Assembly (NCBI RefSeq): GCF_001642795.1
Contig: NZ_LKEH01000027.1
Location: forward strand, 416,325 to 480,324
Length of the DNA stretch: 64,000 nt
DNA from: Pseudomonas viridiflava
GTDB taxonomy: Bacteria > Pseudomonadota > Gammaproteobacteria > Pseudomonadales > Pseudomonadaceae
Reading direction: 5' to 3'
Part shown: positions 38,406-45,894 of the stretch, piece by piece
How positions within the stretch are numbered: the stretch's first letter is position 1
Layout: every line of letters starts with the position of its first letter
Notes under the pieces: generated by a model
Databases searched by the model: none
What the model was told of the DNA's origin: nothing
The model's input: only the letters and a program-made list of their open reading frames with translations
Position numbers and translations under genes: made by a program

Positions 38406-39231
38406 GATCAAGCTCCTTCAATGCGGCTTCGATTTCGTCACCCTTGGGTACGCGGTGATGCCATTCGGGCTTGTCCTCGATGAACGAAACGCCTTTGCCT
38501 TTCACCGTGTTTGCAATCAGGACCTTGGGGCCTCCGGACTGCTGCAGCATGGCTTCCAGCGTCTGCACCAACTGGGCGACGTCATTGCCATCGCACTCGC
38601 TGACCTGAAAACCGAAGGCACGCCATTTGTCCGGCAAAGGCTCCAGGGGAAGAATCTCTGCAGTTCGACCGGCGAGCTGCAACTGGTTGTGGTCGACGAT
38701 CACGATCAGGTTATCCAGTTGGTATTTGGCAGCCGTCAACGCCGCCTCCCAGTTGGAGCCTTCACCCAGCTCGCCATCGCCAGTCAGTACGAAGACATGC
38801 TTGCGGCTGCCGGACTTCTTGGCGGCAATGGCAATGCCGCAGGCCACAGGCAAACCGTGCCCCAGAGCGCCGGTGTTCAATTCGATGCCTGGGGTTTTCT
38901 GGCGCACCGGATGCCCCGGCAGGTGTGAGTCGAAGTGCTGGTAGGTGTCCAGCCACTCGGCAGGGAAATACCCCGCTTCTGCCAGGCAGCAGTAAAGACC
39001 GCCGACACCGTGCCCCTTGCTCTGGATATAGATATCGCGGTCCGGATCGCCGAGCGTTGCGGGCGACACGTTGAGCAACCGGAAATACAGCGTCGCAAGG
39101 ATATCGGTCTCGGACAGGTCGGCCCCGGTGTGTCCCCCGGCTGGCGACTCGGCGTTCAGCTTGATGATCCTGCGCCGGATCGCCTGGGCAGTTGCGCGAA
39201 TTTGCAGTACTTCATAGCGGAATGGATTCAT
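38395..39231 (-). CDS. Transketolase, N-terminal (diphosphate-binding) subunit
   Basis: A 278-residue half-transketolase. SKGHGVGGLY and the thiamine diphosphate motif G151-D152-G153 (TGDGELGEGSNWEA) through N182 (DHNQLQ) are intact. The start at 39231 (MNPFRYEVLQ) is preceded by GGGATCGAG; a longer upstream frame crosses the promoter region and the operator palindrome, so I reject it. It is the first gene of the minus-strand operon N-half, C-half, kinase, and is divergent from the sugar ABC importer operon. Confidence 0.92.
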   Translation of the reverse strand: MNPFRYEVLQIRATAQAIRRRIIKLNAESPAGGHTGADLSETDILATLYFRLLNVSPATLGDPDRDIYIQSKGHGVGGLYCCLAEAGYFPAEWLDTYQHFDSHLPGHPVRQKTPGIELNTGALGHGLPVACGIAIAAKKSGSRKHVFVLTGDGELGEGSNWEAALTAAKYQLDNLIVIVDHNQLQLAGRTAEILPLEPLPDKWRAFGFQVSECDGNDVAQLVQTLEAMLQQSGGPKVLIANTVKGKGVSFIEDKPEWHHRVPKGDEIEAALKELDHVH

Positions 39232-39289
39232 CTCGATCCCCTGGTTGTGACCTGGACGCAAACCGGAAAATCGAGGCTGCGCCATTCTC

Positions 39290-39301
39290 GAATAATTATT
39301 C
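39290..39301. promoter_or_regulatory. Perfect 12-bp palindrome GAATAATTATTC, copy 1 (candidate SorC operator)
   Basis: It lies 59 bp upstream of the split transketolase operon, just downstream of a possible minus-strand promoter. An identical copy is at 39455-39466 before the divergent operon. A shared palindrome at both promoters of a locus with its own SorC-type regulator is what an operator would look like. Confidence 0.65.
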
Positions 39302-39320
39302 ATCTATGAGAATATATTTG

Positions 39321-39350
39321 TATTTAGAGCCTAATCCGTTCCGTCGTCAA
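39321..39350 (-). promoter_or_regulatory. Possible sigma-70 promoter for the transketolase-kinase operon
   Basis: TTGACG (complement of 39345-39350) and TAAATA (complement of 39321-39326) are 18 bases apart, reading toward the N-terminal transketolase gene. The -10 match is moderate. The palindrome at 39290-39301 would lie about 13-24 bases past the start point, a position suited to repression. Confidence 0.35.
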
Positions 39351-39454
39351 TCCCTTCTGTCGACCTTTGGGTCGACCTGCCGCACATCCTCAAAGCGAAG
39401 AAAGCACTTGACATCCAAGAGCCACAGCGGGAGTCTGATTTAAAAATCACGTAC

Positions 39455-39466
39455 GAATAATTATTC
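39455..39466. promoter_or_regulatory. Perfect 12-bp palindrome GAATAATTATTC, copy 2 (candidate SorC operator)
   Basis: It lies 40 bp before the permease GTG start and is identical to the copy at 39290-39301; the shared core extends to CGAATAATTATTC. A TTGACA hexamer at 39408-39413 could be part of the promoter for the plus-strand operon, though no good -10 at normal spacing is visible. Confidence 0.65.
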
Positions 39467-39506
39467 CGGCGTGCCAAATAACAACAACAAAACCCAGGAG
39501 AAGCCC

Positions 39507-40502
39507 GTGGACGCAAAAGCCCCGATTGGCTCGATCCCACCCAAACCCCTCACCCGCCTGGCACTGCGCCTGCCTCAGAACGTAGGCGGTCCGCTGATCG
39601 GGCTTGCGCTTTTGATCCTGGCGTTTTCGTTCACTTCCGAATATTTCTTCTCGGTCCGCAACGCCCTCAACATCCTCGACCAAGTCACTGTGCTGGGCAT
39701 TCTTGCCATCGGCATGACGGCGGTGATTGTCATCGGCGGGATAGACCTGTCGGTCGGATCGGTGCTGGCGTTTTCCATGATGTTGCTGGGCTGGCTTTAT
39801 CAGGATGTGGGCGTACCGATGGGCTTTGCCATACCGCTGGCCATCCTGGGCGGCATGGTCTGTGGCCTGATCTCCGGAACGCTGATCGCCAAGGCCCGGC
39901 TGCCCGCCTTCATTGCGACGCTGACCATGATGTCGGTCGCGCGCGGGATGGCGAATATCCTCACTGACGGACGCCAGATCGTCGGTTTTCCCGACTGGTT
40001 CACCAGCCTCGCCACTCAGCGTCACTTTGGTTTTCTGTCTGCAACCGTCGCGCTGTTTCTGGTGATGCTGGCCGTGGCCTGGGTCTACCTGCGCTTTCGG
40101 GCGGGTGGTCGCAGTCTGTATGCGATTGGCGGCAGCGCTGAAGTCGCGCGCCTTTCAGGCATCAAGGTCAAGAAAATCACCCTGTGGATTTATGCGTTGA
40201 GCGGTGCACTGGCCGGTCTTGCAGCCGTGGCCATGGCCGCGCGGCTTGATTCGTCGCAACCGAGCGCCGGGCTGACACTGGAGCTCGATGCCATCGCAGC
40301 CGTGGTCATTGGCGGCGCCAGTCTCAGTGGCGGTGTCGGCAGCATCGGCGGCACGCTGGTCGGTGTGCTGATTATCGGTGTGCTGCGCAACGGCTTGAAC
40401 CTGCTGGGCGTCTCGCCGTTCGTGCAACAGGTGGTGATAGGCGTGGTGATCGCCCTGGCGGTGACGCTGGACACGCTGCGCCGCCGCGCCAACCAACGTT
40501 GA
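39507..40502 (+). CDS. Sugar ABC transporter permease (RbsC-like)
   Basis: A 331-residue inner-membrane protein with 8-10 helices. I chose the GTG at 39507 because AGGAGAA (39496-39502) lies just before it; an earlier GTG at 39471 nearly touches the operator palindrome and lacks a ribosome-binding site. MTAVIVIGGIDLSVGSVLAF and YAIGGSAEVARLSGI are the signature regions of ribose/xylose-type permeases. It begins the plus-strand operon permease, binding protein, ATPase, two dehydrogenases. The channel is probably a homodimer. Confidence 0.92.
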   Translation: MDAKAPIGSIPPKPLTRLALRLPQNVGGPLIGLALLILAFSFTSEYFFSVRNALNILDQVTVLGILAIGMTAVIVIGGIDLSVGSVLAFSMMLLGWLYQDVGVPMGFAIPLAILGGMVCGLISGTLIAKARLPAFIATLTMMSVARGMANILTDGRQIVGFPDWFTSLATQRHFGFLSATVALFLVMLAVAWVYLRFRAGGRSLYAIGGSAEVARLSGIKVKKITLWIYALSGALAGLAAVAMAARLDSSQPSAGLTLELDAIAAVVIGGASLSGGVGSIGGTLVGVLIIGVLRNGLNLLGVSPFVQQVVIGVVIALAVTLDTLRRRANQR

Positions 40503-40566
40503 TTTGAATGCTTTGCGATTTCTGTTCCCTGACCGCATTACACAACAAAAACAATGGAGAACCGCT

Positions 40567-41499
40567 ATGTTCGCGCCAAAAAAGCTGTTGCTGGGCAGTC
40601 TGTTCGCGGCTGTCACCCTTGCCACAACGGGCCAGGCCTGGGCTGAAAACCTCACCGTCGGCCTGGCTGTCGCCAACCTGCAGGCCGACTTTTTCAATCA
40701 GATCAAACAGTCGGTCGAGGCCGCTGGCAAGGAGAAAGGCATCAAGGTCATTACGGTCGATGCTCAAGGCAACTCGGCCACGCAGGTGAGCCAGGTTCAG
40801 GACCTGATCACGCGCAAGATCGACGCCCTCATCTATATTCCGGCAGGCGCCACCGCCGCCGGGGTTCCGGTCAAGGCGGCCAAGGCAGCAGGTATTCCGG
40901 TCATCGCGGTGGATCGCAACGCGCCTGACGCGCCGGGTGACACCTTCATTGCCAGCGACAGCGTCGCAGCCGCCCGTACGCTGGCCGAATACGTCGGCAA
41001 GGTAACCGGCGGCAAAGGCCGGGTTGCCATTCTTCAGGGGCAGATCGGCACCTCACCTGAAAACGATCGCGCCAAAGGCTTTTCCGAAGGCCTCAAGAAA
41101 TTCCCCGACCTGAAAGTCGTCGCCGAGCAACCCGCCGAATGGGCGCAGGACCGTGGCTTCGCCGTCGCTCAGGACATGCTCCAGCGCGATCCGAACATCA
41201 CCGTGTTCTTCGGCAGAGCCGACGCTATGGCACTGGGCGCTGCCCAGGCAGTGAAGGTCGCTAACCTGGAGCAGCCGGTGACCATCGTGGGCTTCGACGG
41301 TGATGTTGCGGGCCTCAAGGCGGTTGCCAATGGCACGCTGTCGGCCACCATGACCCAGCAGGCGCAGAAGATGGGCCGTCTGGCGCTGGACTCGGCCATC
41401 GCGCTGAAGGAAGGCAAGACCGTGCCCAAGGAACAGTTGCAGGAAGCGATTCTGACGACCAAGGAAAACGTGGCGCCTTTCATCGCCAACCATCCTTGA
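40567..41499 (+). CDS. Sugar ABC transporter periplasmic binding protein (RbsB-like)
   Basis: A 310-residue exported protein. GGAG precedes the ATG at 40567, and the signal peptide ends in GQAWA before ENLTVG. The mature protein has the two-lobed pentose/hexose-binding fold (LTVGLAVANLQADFFNQIK, GIPVIAVDRNAPD, ILQGQIGTSPENDRAKGF, VTIVGFDGDVAGLKAV). The aromatic-poor ligand pocket cannot be read for specificity by eye. It delivers the sugar or polyol to the permease encoded just upstream. The order permease-binding protein-ATPase differs from the rbsACB order. Confidence 0.92.
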   Translation: MFAPKKLLLGSLFAAVTLATTGQAWAENLTVGLAVANLQADFFNQIKQSVEAAGKEKGIKVITVDAQGNSATQVSQVQDLITRKIDALIYIPAGATAAGVPVKAAKAAGIPVIAVDRNAPDAPGDTFIASDSVAAARTLAEYVGKVTGGKGRVAILQGQIGTSPENDRAKGFSEGLKKFPDLKVVAEQPAEWAQDRGFAVAQDMLQRDPNITVFFGRADAMALGAAQAVKVANLEQPVTIVGFDGDVAGLKAVANGTLSATMTQQAQKMGRLALDSAIALKEGKTVPKEQLQEAILTTKENVAPFIANHP

Positions 41500-41553
41500 T
41501 TGGCGAGCACCTCTCAAGGTGTCGATCAATCCAGTCACTGCCGGGGAGAGCCC

Positions 41554-43065
41554 ATGTCTGCCACCGCAATAGATCAATCGCAGCCTGCACCCAGGCTCAG
41601 CCTGCGCAACATCGGCAAGAAGTACGCGGCCATCGAGGTGCTTGCTGACATCGACGTCGATATCTACCCGGGCGAAGTGCTTGCCTTGCTCGGCGAGAAC
41701 GGTGCGGGCAAATCCACGCTGTCTTCGATCATCGCCGGTCTCGTTCCGCCCGAGGCTGGCGGTTCGATGACCTGGCAAGGCGAAGCCTATGGGCCCGCCT
41801 CTCCCGGTGCTGCGCTGGATTCAGGTATCGGGCTCATCCATCAGGAGATACGTCTGTTGCCGGAACTGTCGATTGCCGAAAACATGTTCGTGGGGCGTCT
41901 GCCGACTCGCTTCGGGCGTGTCGACAGAGCCTTCATGGAAGCCGAAGCGCAAAAGCAGCTGGATCGTCTGGGGCTGAAGGTTTCGGCGACCCGCAAGGTT
42001 GCAGGTTTGAGCGTGGCGGCACAGCAACTGGTCGAGATCGCCAAGGCGCTGACCCTCAAGGCCAGCCTGCTGATTCTCGACGAGCCTACCGCGGCACTGG
42101 GCGGTGAGGAAACCGAAAAGCTCTTCGCCCAGGTCGACCGGCTGAAAGCCGAAGGTGTGTCGTTCATCTATATCAGCCACCGAATGGAAGAAATTGCCAG
42201 AGTGGCAGACCGGATACTGGTGTTGCGCGATGGTCGGCAGGTCGCCGTCCATGCCACCGCGCAGGTGCCGGTCCGGCAACTGGTCGCGGAAATGGTCGGC
42301 CGCAGTGTCGACCGGATCTTCCCGGTGATGAAACCGGCCCAGTCAGAGGTCGTGCTGACGGTCAAAGACCTCAAGTGCCGGGAAATGGAATTTCACGATA
42401 TAGACTTCTCGGTCTACAAAGGTGAGGTGTTCGGTATCGCAGGCGTCGTCGGGGCTGGCAGGACCGAACTGGTCCGGGCCATCGCGGGCGCGGCCGAGCA
42501 CATCACCGGCACGCTGATCCTCGACAATCATCCTCAAAACTTCGAGTCACCGCACGAAGCAATCCAGGCCGGGATCGTTCTGGTGCCGGAAGATCGCAAG
42601 CAGCAAGGCGTGGTGGTGGATCACGCCATCGAAGAAAACCTGATCTATGGCAATACCGACCTGCTCCCGGGCCAGGGATGGATTTCTCCGTCCGGCTTGA
42701 GGGAGTTCGCGCAGAGGGCCGTCTCGCGGATGGGCGTCAAAGGCCTGCCGGAACAGACGATTTCCTGCCTGTCCGGCGGCAATCAGCAGAAAGTGATCAT
42801 CGCCAAGTGGCTCGCCCGTAACCCCAAGGTGTTCATTCTCGATGAGCCGACCCGAGGCATCGACGTCGGTGCCCGTGCGGCAATCTATGAGGTGATCGCC
42901 GAACTGGCCGCTAACGGCATGGCCGTGATTGTGGTGAGTTCCGACCTGGATGAGGTGCTGGGTCTGGCCAGCCGGGTCATGGTCATGAGCCGGGGCCGCC
43001 AGATGGGCATTCTGGACAAAGAGAACGCCACGCCTGTGGCAGTGATGGAACTGGCGACAGCCTAG
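41554..43065 (+). CDS. Sugar ABC transporter ATP-binding protein (RbsA-like, duplicated)
   Basis: A 503-residue fused double ATPase. Domain 1 has a full Walker A (GENGAGKST, residues 47-55) and Walker B (LLILDEPTAALGG), with a degenerate signature LSVAAQQLVEIAKAL. Domain 2 has a degenerate Walker A (GVVGAGRTE) but a full signature LSGGNQQKVIIAKWLA and VFILDEPTRGIDVG. This complementary pattern is normal for RbsA/MglA-type proteins. GGGGAGAG precedes the ATG at 41554. It powers import by the adjacent permease and binding protein. Confidence 0.94.
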   Translation: MSATAIDQSQPAPRLSLRNIGKKYAAIEVLADIDVDIYPGEVLALLGENGAGKSTLSSIIAGLVPPEAGGSMTWQGEAYGPASPGAALDSGIGLIHQEIRLLPELSIAENMFVGRLPTRFGRVDRAFMEAEAQKQLDRLGLKVSATRKVAGLSVAAQQLVEIAKALTLKASLLILDEPTAALGGEETEKLFAQVDRLKAEGVSFIYISHRMEEIARVADRILVLRDGRQVAVHATAQVPVRQLVAEMVGRSVDRIFPVMKPAQSEVVLTVKDLKCREMEFHDIDFSVYKGEVFGIAGVVGAGRTELVRAIAGAAEHITGTLILDNHPQNFESPHEAIQAGIVLVPEDRKQQGVVVDHAIEENLIYGNTDLLPGQGWISPSGLREFAQRAVSRMGVKGLPEQTISCLSGGNQQKVIIAKWLARNPKVFILDEPTRGIDVGARAAIYEVIAELAANGMAVIVVSSDLDEVLGLASRVMVMSRGRQMGILDKENATPVAVMELATA

Positions 43066-43075
43066 GAGCCGATTT

Positions 43076-43840
43076 ATGCGTCTGTTTGATTTGAGTGGAC
43101 AAACCGCCTTCGTCACCGGTGCCGGAAGCGGCATCGGTCAGGCCATCGCGATCGGGCTGGCTGAAGCCGGCGCCAATGTCGCGTGCTTCGACCTCCCCGG
43201 CAGTCGGGACATGTCCAGCACTATAGAAGGCATTCAGCGTCATGGCCGCAAGGCGTTGGCACTGGAAGGCTCGGTGACCTCGCCCGAGGAGCTGGACGCG
43301 GCAGTTGCCCGCACCGAACAGGACCTGGGTGCGCTCAGCCTGGCGGTCAACGCCGCCGGGATTGCCAATGCCCAGCCCGCAGAAACACTGGAGTTGAGTC
43401 GCTGGCAGCAGATGCTCGACGTCAACCTGACCGGCATCATGCTCAGCTGTCAGGCGCAGGCCCGTGTGATGCTGCCGCGTCAGCGCGGATCGATCATCAA
43501 CATTGCCTCGATGTCCGGGATCATCGTCAATCGTGGCCTGTTGCAGGCCCACTACAACACGTCCAAAGCGGGGGTTATCCACCTGTCCAAAAGCCTGGCG
43601 ATGGAATGGGCGCAGCGCGGCGTGCGAGTCAACAGCATCAGCCCCGGCTATACCGCCACGCCCATGAATACCCGGCCGGAAGTCGCCGATCAGGTGAAGA
43701 TTTTCGAAGAGACAACGCCGCTGGGCCGCATGGCCACGGTCGATGAAATGGTCGGGCCTGCCATCTTTCTCTCCAGTCAGGCGGCGTCTTTCTGCACCGG
43801 CATCGATCTGGTCGTGGACGGTGGTTTCGTCTGCTGGTGA
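43076..43840 (+). CDS. Short-chain dehydrogenase/reductase 1 (polyol or sugar dehydrogenase)
   Basis: A 254-residue classical SDR. The cofactor motif is TGAGSGIG at residues 14-21 and the catalytic set is S145, Y160 and K164 (YNTSK). D39 at the end of the second strand (ACFDLPG) suggests NAD rather than NADP. The C-terminus DLVVDGGFVCW is close to that of gluconate-5-dehydrogenase and polyol dehydrogenases. It begins 10 bp after the ATPase gene. With the ketose kinase and transketolase it plausibly oxidises an imported polyol or sugar to the ketose. Substrate is inferred. Confidence 0.88.
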   Translation: MRLFDLSGQTAFVTGAGSGIGQAIAIGLAEAGANVACFDLPGSRDMSSTIEGIQRHGRKALALEGSVTSPEELDAAVARTEQDLGALSLAVNAAGIANAQPAETLELSRWQQMLDVNLTGIMLSCQAQARVMLPRQRGSIINIASMSGIIVNRGLLQAHYNTSKAGVIHLSKSLAMEWAQRGVRVNSISPGYTATPMNTRPEVADQVKIFEETTPLGRMATVDEMVGPAIFLSSQAASFCTGIDLVVDGGFVCW

Positions 43841-43897
43841 GCCGCAGTGCCTTAAACATGCATCCCGAACCGAATCCACCCGCAAAGGAGCACAACC

Positions 43898-44701
43898 TTG
43901 AACAATAAACGCTTCCACGCAGCCACCGTGGTCATTACCGGCGCATGCCGGGGCATCGGTGAGGGCATTGCAGAACGCTTCGCCCGAGAAGGCGCCAATC
44001 TGGTGATGGTGTCCAATGCTGACCGAATCAATGAAACGGCCCGGCGAATCGTCGAGCTGACCGGCGCTCAGGTACTTCCGGTGGTGGCCGATGTCACCAG
44101 TGAACAGGAGGTGATCGACCTGTACGCCCAGGCACAGGCTCGCTTCGGCCGGGTCGACGTCTCGGTGCAGAACGCCGGGATCATCACTATCGACCATTTC
44201 GACCGCATGCCCCGTGCCGATTTCGACCGAGTGCTGCAGGTCAACACCACCGGCGTCTGGCTGTGTTGCCGCGAAGCCGCCAAACACATGATCAATAGCG
44301 GGCGCGGTGGTCGGCTGATCAACACCAGCTCCGGGCAGGGTCGTCAGGGCTTCATCTACACGCCCCACTACGCTGCCAGCAAAATGGGCGTGATCGGCAT
44401 CACTCACAGTCTGGCCCATGAGCTGGCGCCTCACGGCATCACGGTGAATGCCTTTTGCCCCGGTATCATCGAGAGCGAAATGTGGGAATACAATGACCGG
44501 GTCTGGGGGCAGATTCTGTCCACCCCCGAAAAAACCTACGGCACGGGCGAACTGATGGCCGAATGGGTCGCCGGTATCCCGATGAAACGCGCCGGAACCG
44601 CCCGTGACGTTGCCGGACTGGTCACCTTTCTGGCCTCTGCGGATGCCGCCTACATTACCGGCCAGTCAATCAATGTTGACGGCGGCCTGATCATGTCCTG
44701 A
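43898..44701 (+). CDS. Short-chain dehydrogenase/reductase 2 (polyol or sugar dehydrogenase)
   Basis: A 267-residue classical SDR with TGACRGIG at residues 14-21 and the catalytic set S144/S145, Y158 and K162 (YAASK). The acidic residue at the end of the second strand is replaced (VMVSNADR), so cofactor preference may differ from SDR 1. AAAGGAG precedes the TTG start. An extra loop at about 190-220 (WEYNDRVWGQILSTPEKTYG) resembles sorbitol/ribitol-type dehydrogenases. It is clearly diverged from the SDR just upstream, so the two probably act on different alcohols or in opposite directions. It ends the operon. Confidence 0.87.
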   Translation: MNNKRFHAATVVITGACRGIGEGIAERFAREGANLVMVSNADRINETARRIVELTGAQVLPVVADVTSEQEVIDLYAQAQARFGRVDVSVQNAGIITIDHFDRMPRADFDRVLQVNTTGVWLCCREAAKHMINSGRGGRLINTSSGQGRQGFIYTPHYAASKMGVIGITHSLAHELAPHGITVNAFCPGIIESEMWEYNDRVWGQILSTPEKTYGTGELMAEWVAGIPMKRAGTARDVAGLVTFLASADAAYITGQSINVDGGLIMS

Positions 44702-44703
44702 TC

Positions 44704-44725
44704 AAGCAAAGGGTTGCTTTTGCTT
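44704..44725 (+). terminator. Weak hairpin after the sugar operon
   Basis: AAGCAAA and TTTGCTT pair across GGGTTGCT directly after the SDR 2 stop, followed by TGAGG. The stem is short and AT-rich with no long U-run, so read-through into the regulator gene is likely. Confidence 0.4.
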
Positions 44726-44775
44726 TGAGGCGAATTGCACCATAGTGCCTGCAAACTGGCTAAGTTGGATCCCGG

Positions 44776-45723
44776 ATGAGAATGCTTGAGGAGCAGCGCC
44801 TCCTGACTAAGATTGCTTCGCTTTATTACGAAGACGGACTGAAGCAGTCCCAGATTTCACAGCAACTGGATCTGTCCCAATCGTTCGTGAGTCGGGCGCT
44901 CAATCGCGCGCTGAAAGAGGGAATCGTCAAGATTTCCGTGCAGCGTCCGCTGAATTTCCATCTCGATCTGGAACGTGAGCTGCAACAGCGCTACGGCGTC
45001 AGGCAGGTAATCGTCGTCGAGCCGACCAGCGAGGATGAAGACGCCCTCAAGCAGGCCATCGGCTCGGCGGCTGCGCATTACATCGAAACCACCGTTACCG
45101 AGAAAGACCGGATCGGCATCAGTTCATGGAGCTCGACCATTCGCGCGATGGTCGGCTACATGCACAGTTCCAAACAGAGTGCGGCCACTGAAGTGGTTCA
45201 GCTGCTGGGCGGTGTCGGTAACAAGGGTGCCTTCGAGGCTACATTGCTGACTCAGCAACTGGCGACGCTGCTGGGGTGCCCTTCGTATTTGCTTCCATCG
45301 CAGAGTATCGAGCAGTCGGTCGACAGCCGTCACCGTATTCTGCAATTGGATGAGGTCAGGGAAGTCGTTGAACGCTTCTCCAATCTGACCGTTGCAATTG
45401 TCGGCATCGGCGAGCTTGAGCCGTCCAAACTGCTGCGAAATAGCGGAAACTATCACGGCGAGCCCATGCTCAAGCTGCTGGCCGAACGCGGCGCGGTGGG
45501 TGATATCTGTCTGCGCTATTACGATGCGGACGGCAAGCCGGTGCTGCAGGATAGCGAGGAAGTGGTGGTTTCGGTGGACTTGGAACAGCTCCTGAACATA
45601 GAGCGCGTCATCGGTCTGGCCGGTGGCGAGCGCAAGGTCAACGCGATTCGCGGCGCCCTGCACGGCGGCTATCTGGATGTATTGATCACCGATCTTGCGA
45701 CGGCCCGTTCACTCATCAGTTGA
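44776..45723 (+). CDS. SorC/DeoR-family sugar-responsive transcriptional regulator
   Basis: A 315-residue regulator. The N-terminal helix-turn-helix lies at about residues 10-55 (YYEDGLKQSQISQQLDLSQS then FVSRALNRALKEGIV). Residues about 60-315 are the SorC sugar-phosphate-binding domain, with DRIGISSWSSTIRAM, VVQLLGGVGNKG and VIGLAGGERKVNAIRGALHG. It sits 74 bp behind the dehydrogenases on the same strand. It probably binds the GAATAATTATTC palindromes at both promoters of the divergent operons and responds to a phosphorylated intermediate made by the FGGY kinase. No copy of the palindrome lies directly before its own start. Confidence 0.9.
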   Translation: MRMLEEQRLLTKIASLYYEDGLKQSQISQQLDLSQSFVSRALNRALKEGIVKISVQRPLNFHLDLERELQQRYGVRQVIVVEPTSEDEDALKQAIGSAAAHYIETTVTEKDRIGISSWSSTIRAMVGYMHSSKQSAATEVVQLLGGVGNKGAFEATLLTQQLATLLGCPSYLLPSQSIEQSVDSRHRILQLDEVREVVERFSNLTVAIVGIGELEPSKLLRNSGNYHGEPMLKLLAERGAVGDICLRYYDADGKPVLQDSEEVVVSVDLEQLLNIERVIGLAGGERKVNAIRGALHGGYLDVLITDLATARSLIS

Positions 45724-45767
45724 AGCGGTTCTCGCCCTCAGGAAGAACACCGGCTCTTTTGCCCCTT

Positions 45768-45793
45768 ACCGCACAAGCGTCAGGACGTGCGGT
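45768..45793 (+). terminator. Hairpin after the SorC regulator gene
   Basis: ACCGCAC and GTGCGGT form a perfect 7-bp stem with a 12-base loop, 45 bp past the regulator stop, followed by TAAATAATTAG rather than a U-run. It is a possible terminator. Confidence 0.45.
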
Positions 45794-45831
45794 TAAATAA
45801 TTAGTCATTTGATCTTTTACCGTCTTTCGGT

Positions 45832-45858
45832 GGAACCTCGGGCGCCTGTCTGACCAAC
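45832..45858 (+). promoter_or_regulatory. Hrp-box-like element upstream of the second pectin lyase
   Basis: GGAACC is followed after 16 bases by CCAAC, one base off the HrpL consensus GGAACC-N15/16-CCAC. It is correctly oriented and ends 37 bases before the lyase ATG. In P. syringae such sites drive type III secretion and associated genes. One mismatch in a key position keeps this tentative. Confidence 0.35.
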
Positions 45859-45894
45859 AGGCCAACCCCCCATAAATGCTCATCGCTGCGATTC

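Noticed and set aside
35914..39231. Naming the kinase and transketolase genes as aplK and aptAB
   Set aside because: The pairing fits, but no apiose isomerase is present and specificity cannot be read by eye, so I kept general names.
42983..44434. A 483-codon minus-strand open frame opposite the two SDR genes
   Set aside because: It spans two well-supported genes and the gap between them, has no domain features and no ribosome-binding site.
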